Positions 61,008 to 64,000 of a stretch of 64,000 nt of DNA are shown piece by piece. Below the pieces are notes generated by a model, which made no database searches, had not been told where the DNA came from, and saw only the letters and a list, made by a program, of their open reading frames with translations. The DNA comes from Minwuia sp. (GTDB lineage Bacteria; Pseudomonadota; Alphaproteobacteria; Minwuiales; Minwuiaceae), in assembly GCA_029213165.1 (NCBI GenBank), contig JARGNO010000007.1, positions 41,274 to 105,273 on the forward strand. Direction: 5' to 3'. A program made the translations under genes and the position numbers. Within the stretch, counting starts at the first letter, position 1; each line of letters starts with the position of its first letter.

Positions 61008-61442
61008 TCAGCCGCAGCAGGCGCCGCCCTGTGCCTGCTTCTCGACATCGTCCAGCGGCTGGTGATCGGTGCCGAAGAACTGGATGTCTTGCATGGTGTG
61101 GAAGGTTTCCCACGGCACACCGGCGGGGTCGCGGGACCAGGACTTGTTGCCCTTGGCGTAGCAGCAGGCTGCATCGCGCTGCGGCGCAACCCTTTCCTCG
61201 GCTGCGGCCAGACGGGCCTCGATGGCCTCGACTTCCGCGTCCGTGTCGACCTGCAGGCCCAGGTGGTCCAGGCCATCGCGGCCGGCTCGGCTGGAGATGG
61301 CGAAGTTCACCGCCGGGTCGTCAAGCATCCACTTGACGTAATCGTCCTTCACCACTGTCGGCTGAACATCGAACAGGGTCGAATAGAAGTCCGTGGACCG
61401 GTCAAGATCCGTGACGGCGATATGCACGTGCAGGCGTTTCAT
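61008..61442 (-). CDS. arsI: ArsI/CadI-type dioxygenase (organoarsenical C-As lyase)
   Basis: 144 residues from ATG 61442 with GAGGAG 8-9 bases upstream. Vicinal oxygen chelate fold: HVHIAVTDLDRSTDFYSTLFDV, metal ligands His at 5 or 7 and H60 (GLDHLGLQV) and E112 (VPWETFHT). The vicinal C93-C94 in DAACCYAKGNKSW is the thiol pair that binds trivalent methylarsenic in ArsI as I recall it. A second Cys-Cys pair (142-143) is at the C-terminus. ArsI cleaves the C-As bond of MAs(III) or aromatic arsenicals with Fe(II) and O2. Its start lies inside the upstream arsR gene (41-base overlap), so the two form one operon. Confidence 0.87.
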   Translation of the reverse strand: MKRLHVHIAVTDLDRSTDFYSTLFDVQPTVVKDDYVKWMLDDPAVNFAISSRAGRDGLDHLGLQVDTDAEVEAIEARLAAAEERVAPQRDAACCYAKGNKSWSRDPAGVPWETFHTMQDIQFFGTDHQPLDDVEKQAQGGACCG

Positions 61443-61737
61443 CGGGTTTCTCCTCTCGGGCGCAGCAATTCTGCATCAGGAAGCTTGAGAGCAGCGCGAC
61501 CTTCGCAAACTCGGCCCGATGCACCATCCGCCGCCCGTCCCGGGTGGCCGTGATCAGGTCCGCCCGCTTCAGGTGGTCGAGATGATGGCTGAGCGTCGTC
61601 CAGGCAATTTCCAGTTCCCGTACCATCGTGGAGGCATCGGCACCGTCGCGTCCGCGTTCCACCAGGTAGCGCAGGATCTGTATCCTGCTGGGATGACCCA
61701 TTGCCCCGAAGGCTTCTGCTGCTGTCTCGTTATCCAT
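61402..61737 (-). CDS. arsR: ArsR-family repressor with C-terminal vicinal cysteine pair
   Basis: 111 residues. The wHTH covers about 10-85: AMGHPSRIQILRYLVERG, then EIAWTTLSHHLDHLKRADLI with the recognition helix, and DGRRMVHRAEF. The N-terminal CxC of classical ArsR sensors is missing; instead C91-C92 (MQNCCARE) lie at the C-terminal helix. A two-Cys C-terminal site is what I recall for the MAs(III)-selective ArsR of Shewanella putrefaciens, which fits the arsI partner. It should repress its own operon through the inverted repeat at 61738-61757. No ArsB, Acr3, ArsC or ArsM genes are adjacent. Confidence 0.87.
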   Translation of the reverse strand: MDNETAAEAFGAMGHPSRIQILRYLVERGRDGADASTMVRELEIAWTTLSHHLDHLKRADLITATRDGRRMVHRAEFAKVALLSSFLMQNCCAREEKPDETPARAYRRHGS

Positions 61738-61757
61738 ATTTCTAGATATATAGATAA
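61738..61757. promoter_or_regulatory. Candidate ArsR operator at the arsR start
   Basis: ATTTCTA-GATATA-TAGATAA is an imperfect AT-rich dyad with 7-base arms and two mismatches, in strong contrast to the GC-rich surroundings. It ends one base from the arsR ATG (61735-61737). The position and AT-rich dyad shape fit autoregulation by ArsR-family repressors. Confidence 0.6.
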
Positions 61758-61796
61758 TAAGCCCCGCATCAAGCCTTTTCCGAAAGAATCGTCCGT

Positions 61797-62888
61797 TCAG
61801 GAAGCCAGATAGGTCAGCCAGCCCTCGTACTGGCGGTCCAGCCGGTCATGCCCGGCCATCGCGGCGCGCTCGGGGAACGGCAACTGGCCGTCACGCACGT
61901 CCCGGGGGGTGATGCCGAACCGCTTCTTGAACGCACGACCGAAGGCCGTATCGCTGCCATAGCCATGCATCAGGGCGATCTCCAGCAGGGACCGCTGCTG
62001 GTGCTGCGGACTCAGCAGGTGCTGCAAGGCGCGCCGCAGTCGTGTTTCGCGGATATAGCCGGCGATGCCGCCCATGGGTTCGAACATCCTGTACAGCACG
62101 GTGCGTGACATTCCGGCCTCTGCCGCCAGCCATTCGGGTGTCAGGTCCGGGTCCGCCAGATGTGTCTGGATCATGCGCCGGACAGCGGTCATCCGGGCCA
62201 GGTTTCGCACCTGCTCATGCGACAGGTTCTCGTCATGCGCGGCATTCAGGCAGGCCGCGATCAGGGTCAGTGCCGCCACCCCCAGGTTCTCGGCCTCCGA
62301 CAGGGACATGTTTCCGGCATGCACCATCGCACCGCGCAGGAAGTCCCAGAGAATGGCGACCGTCGGCTGCTGGCAGGTGAAATGGCGCATGTGCTGATCG
62401 TCCGGGGCGATCAGCCGCTCCGACAGCAATTCCCTGGGGATGATCAGGGAGAGGTTGCTGAAGGTGTCTGCCGTTGCCCGCATTTCCCGGGCAAGGTCGT
62501 AGACCAGCATCGTGGAGGCCGGATGATCGATCTCCCGCGAGCCCGACACGACCCTTTGCGCACCGGTCTCGTAGAACTGGATCATGTAGTGATCCAGTCC
62601 GTCCTGGCTGATCCGTCCCGCTCCGCGCGTGAAGATCTGTGCCTGGGTCTGACAGCGGGCGAGCATCATGGGGCCCAGCATGGTCGCGTGGATGCGTGCG
62701 CCGAAGCCGTCCCGCCAGTCGTTGCGCGGCGCATCGACATCGAAGATGACGGCTATGCTTTCCTTCCAGACGCCGAACTGGTCCTGGGGCACAAGGCCGC
62801 CAACGTCGAAAAGTGCCTCCGGCGCAAAACCCCTGCGACCCTGCGGTGACAGGTCGGCGCCGGAACTCGCCGCGTCTCCTCCCAGCAT
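61797..62888 (-). CDS. AraC-family transcriptional regulator
   Basis: 363 residues, ATG with AGGGAGGG upstream. The N-terminal sensor (about 25-230; FDVGGLVPQDQFGVWKES, GLDHYMIQFYETGAQRV) resembles the AraC-binding-like domain of regulators such as FeaR/XylS-type proteins. The C-terminal double helix-turn-helix covers LTPEWLAAEAGMSRTVLYRMF and LLEIALMHGYGSDTAFGRAFKKRFGITPRDVR (about 250-340). Effector and target genes are unknown. It is divergent from the beta-trefoil gene, so that gene is the obvious candidate target. Confidence 0.92.
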   Translation of the reverse strand: MLGGDAASSGADLSPQGRRGFAPEALFDVGGLVPQDQFGVWKESIAVIFDVDAPRNDWRDGFGARIHATMLGPMMLARCQTQAQIFTRGAGRISQDGLDHYMIQFYETGAQRVVSGSREIDHPASTMLVYDLAREMRATADTFSNLSLIIPRELLSERLIAPDDQHMRHFTCQQPTVAILWDFLRGAMVHAGNMSLSEAENLGVAALTLIAACLNAAHDENLSHEQVRNLARMTAVRRMIQTHLADPDLTPEWLAAEAGMSRTVLYRMFEPMGGIAGYIRETRLRRALQHLLSPQHQQRSLLEIALMHGYGSDTAFGRAFKKRFGITPRDVRDGQLPFPERAAMAGHDRLDRQYEGWLTYLAS

Positions 62889-62996
62889 CAGCTTCCCTCC
62901 CTGTCTGTCCTCTCACCCGTTCTCCCGCTTCCCATGGTTGAGAATTCGGGACAACTGATCGGGCGCGACAATATCGCGCGGAATAGCATTGGGTGC

Positions 62997-63959
62997 ATGT
63001 CCTCCGTCACAGAGAAGGCCGTGAACCGAATGTTGCTCAGAAGCTGCGAAATCGCCGCAGCGGGAAGATCCGACTTCCTGTCCCTGCGTCCTGACAACCA
63101 CGACGCGTTCAGTCTGACCATGTGGCAGGGCAACGGTGGTGAGGATCAGCGCTTCGTCTTCGTACCTGTTGACGAAACATATCACCGAATACTCACCCTT
63201 CGAAAGGATGCTGCCGACCGCCCCTTCCTGGGGGTGGAGCGCCGGTCGGGTGAAGTGGTCGTTGGGCCGCAGACAGATGATGGCAGCCAGCTCTTCCGGG
63301 TCATCGACCGGGACGAGGGGCATTTCTCCATCGCCGCCTGTCTCGCCGGTTGTGGCTATCTGGACAGTGCGGGAGGCACCGGGGACGTGCGTTTCCGTGC
63401 CGGTGCGACCACCGGCGCGCCGCGCCACAGCCAGTTGTTTCATGTCATCAATGACCATTGCCTGGACTACCGCCCGGCCATGCTGGTGGAAACAGGCAGC
63501 AAGCCGCGCGCCTTCAAGCTGCTGGAATGCATCAATGTCGTGGTGGAGGCGGAGCAGTCGGTCTTCCTGCTGCAGTCCCTGTCACTGGAGCAACTGGAGC
63601 GGCTGGCCCGCGCGCTGATCACGGATGCCGGGTTCCGCTCCCTGGTGCAGGAAGTCGGGCAGCAGGGCTATCTCAGCGCCCGGCAGGCAGAGGCCACGTC
63701 CATGCTGCAGAACGCCCAGCAGATCGTGAAGAAGCACCTGGGCCTCAATACGGAACATACGCCCCCGTCGATCGGCGGCATTGTCGCCATCATGGCGGTG
63801 ACCTGCGCCCTGATGCCGCTCCGTATCTCCACGGAGGCCAGGTCCGTCGTCGAAACCGTTGTCGGCACACTGGGCCTTGTCTCCGCCGTCCTCAAGGTCG
63901 TCAGCCTTTTGGGCATCGGAGGGGCACTCTGGTTCATCGAGATCATGTGGAACGAGTGA
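62997..63959 (+). CDS. Predicted beta-trefoil (ricin-B-like) protein with C-terminal membrane helices
   Basis: 320 residues from ATG 62997; ATGs at 62934 and 63030 and a GTG at 63021 are in frame and no site is clearly best (AGAAGG lies 11 bases before 63030). Three regularly spaced segments, GGEDQRFVFVPVD, DDGSQLFRVIDRD and PRHSQLFHVINDH (about 40-140), have the Q-x-F/W repeat of ricin-type beta-trefoils. A helical region rich in Leu, Glu and Gln follows (about 185-245), then two hydrophobic helices at the C-terminus (IGGIVAIMAVTCALMPL and VVGTLGLVSAVLKVVSLLGIGGALWFIEIMW; cited by position). No signal peptide is seen, so the trefoil would face the cytoplasm, unless translocated otherwise. 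Family not recognised. Confidence 0.7.
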   Translation: MSSVTEKAVNRMLLRSCEIAAAGRSDFLSLRPDNHDAFSLTMWQGNGGEDQRFVFVPVDETYHRILTLRKDAADRPFLGVERRSGEVVVGPQTDDGSQLFRVIDRDEGHFSIAACLAGCGYLDSAGGTGDVRFRAGATTGAPRHSQLFHVINDHCLDYRPAMLVETGSKPRAFKLLECINVVVEAEQSVFLLQSLSLEQLERLARALITDAGFRSLVQEVGQQGYLSARQAEATSMLQNAQQIVKKHLGLNTEHTPPSIGGIVAIMAVTCALMPLRISTEARSVVETVVGTLGLVSAVLKVVSLLGIGGALWFIEIMWNE

Positions 63960-64000
63960 GGGGGGGGGGCGGGGGGGGGGGGGGGGGGGGGGGTGGGGGG
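63960..64000. repeat. Poly-G tract at window end
   Basis: 41 bases, all G except one C (63970) and one T (63994), starting right after the TGA of the last gene. Such a run is characteristic of two-colour sequencing reads that ran out of signal and were assembled into a contig end. It is probably not genomic. Confidence 0.8.

Overview
The window is about 64 kb of high-GC, densely coding DNA from an alphaproteobacterium, most likely a Rhodospirillales-type marine or soil heterotroph. Support for this includes a UPF0335/DUF2312 gene, the S4 (Hsp15-like) plus SUV3-like helicase pair, hisZ-purA, a hemH gene, and one-carbon genes of the 'virulence factor'/MTHFR/methyltransferase/RamA-like type. The order-level assignment is a judgement, not a computation. 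The left edge cuts an M16 peptidase gene. The right edge is 41 bases of almost pure G, which looks like the artefactual end of a contig. I recognised no rRNA, tRNA, CRISPR array, transposase or phage gene.

Layout. 1-1729: tandem M16 peptidases, then a 412-bp spacer with a three-copy palindromic repeat. 2142-4597: an SDR and a badH-badI pair (alicyclic ring degradation). 4602-9725: a thiamine-phosphate-synthase-like gene, yggS, an orphan solute-binding protein, a three-PAS diguanylate cyclase and a DUF899 protein. 9929-14111: a four-gene tetrahydrofolate/corrinoid methyl-transfer operon. 14212-21391: a serine hydrolase, a glycerate kinase-pyruvate kinase operon, a proline-racemase-family epimerase, a histidine kinase and a small Sel1-like protein. 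21422-28083: a four-gene operon (class II aldolase, DUF4031, FAD oxidoreductase, class III aminotransferase), opposite a butyrobetaine-hydroxylase-like dioxygenase and a transsulfuration enzyme, plus a GFA protein. 28098-29888: a feruloyl-CoA-synthetase-like gene.

29991-41387 is the most distinctive part, a surface-glycan island. It has neuB, neuC and neuA, which together can take UDP-GlcNAc to a CMP-nonulosonate. It also has a divergent pair resembling Campylobacter PtmF/PtmA, a MurJ/MviN-family flippase, a GT-B-like glycosyltransferase, a B12-binding radical SAM protein, a minimal DUF115 (MAF-like) protein, a 56-residue charged protein and a PglC-like phosphoglycosyl transferase.

41397-58967 is mostly housekeeping: S4 protein, SUV3-like helicase, hisZ, purA, an AEC transporter, an OmpR-type regulator, ribA with a decayed N-terminal domain, a Do-type protease, a hydroxyacyl-CoA dehydrogenase, a TauE/SafE permease, a second histidine kinase, hemH and a LysR regulator. 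59054-62888 holds a MaoC pair that looks like a heterodimer with one catalytic subunit, an enoyl-CoA hydratase homologue, an arsR-arsI organoarsenical operon and an AraC regulator. The last gene encodes a predicted beta-trefoil protein with C-terminal membrane helices.
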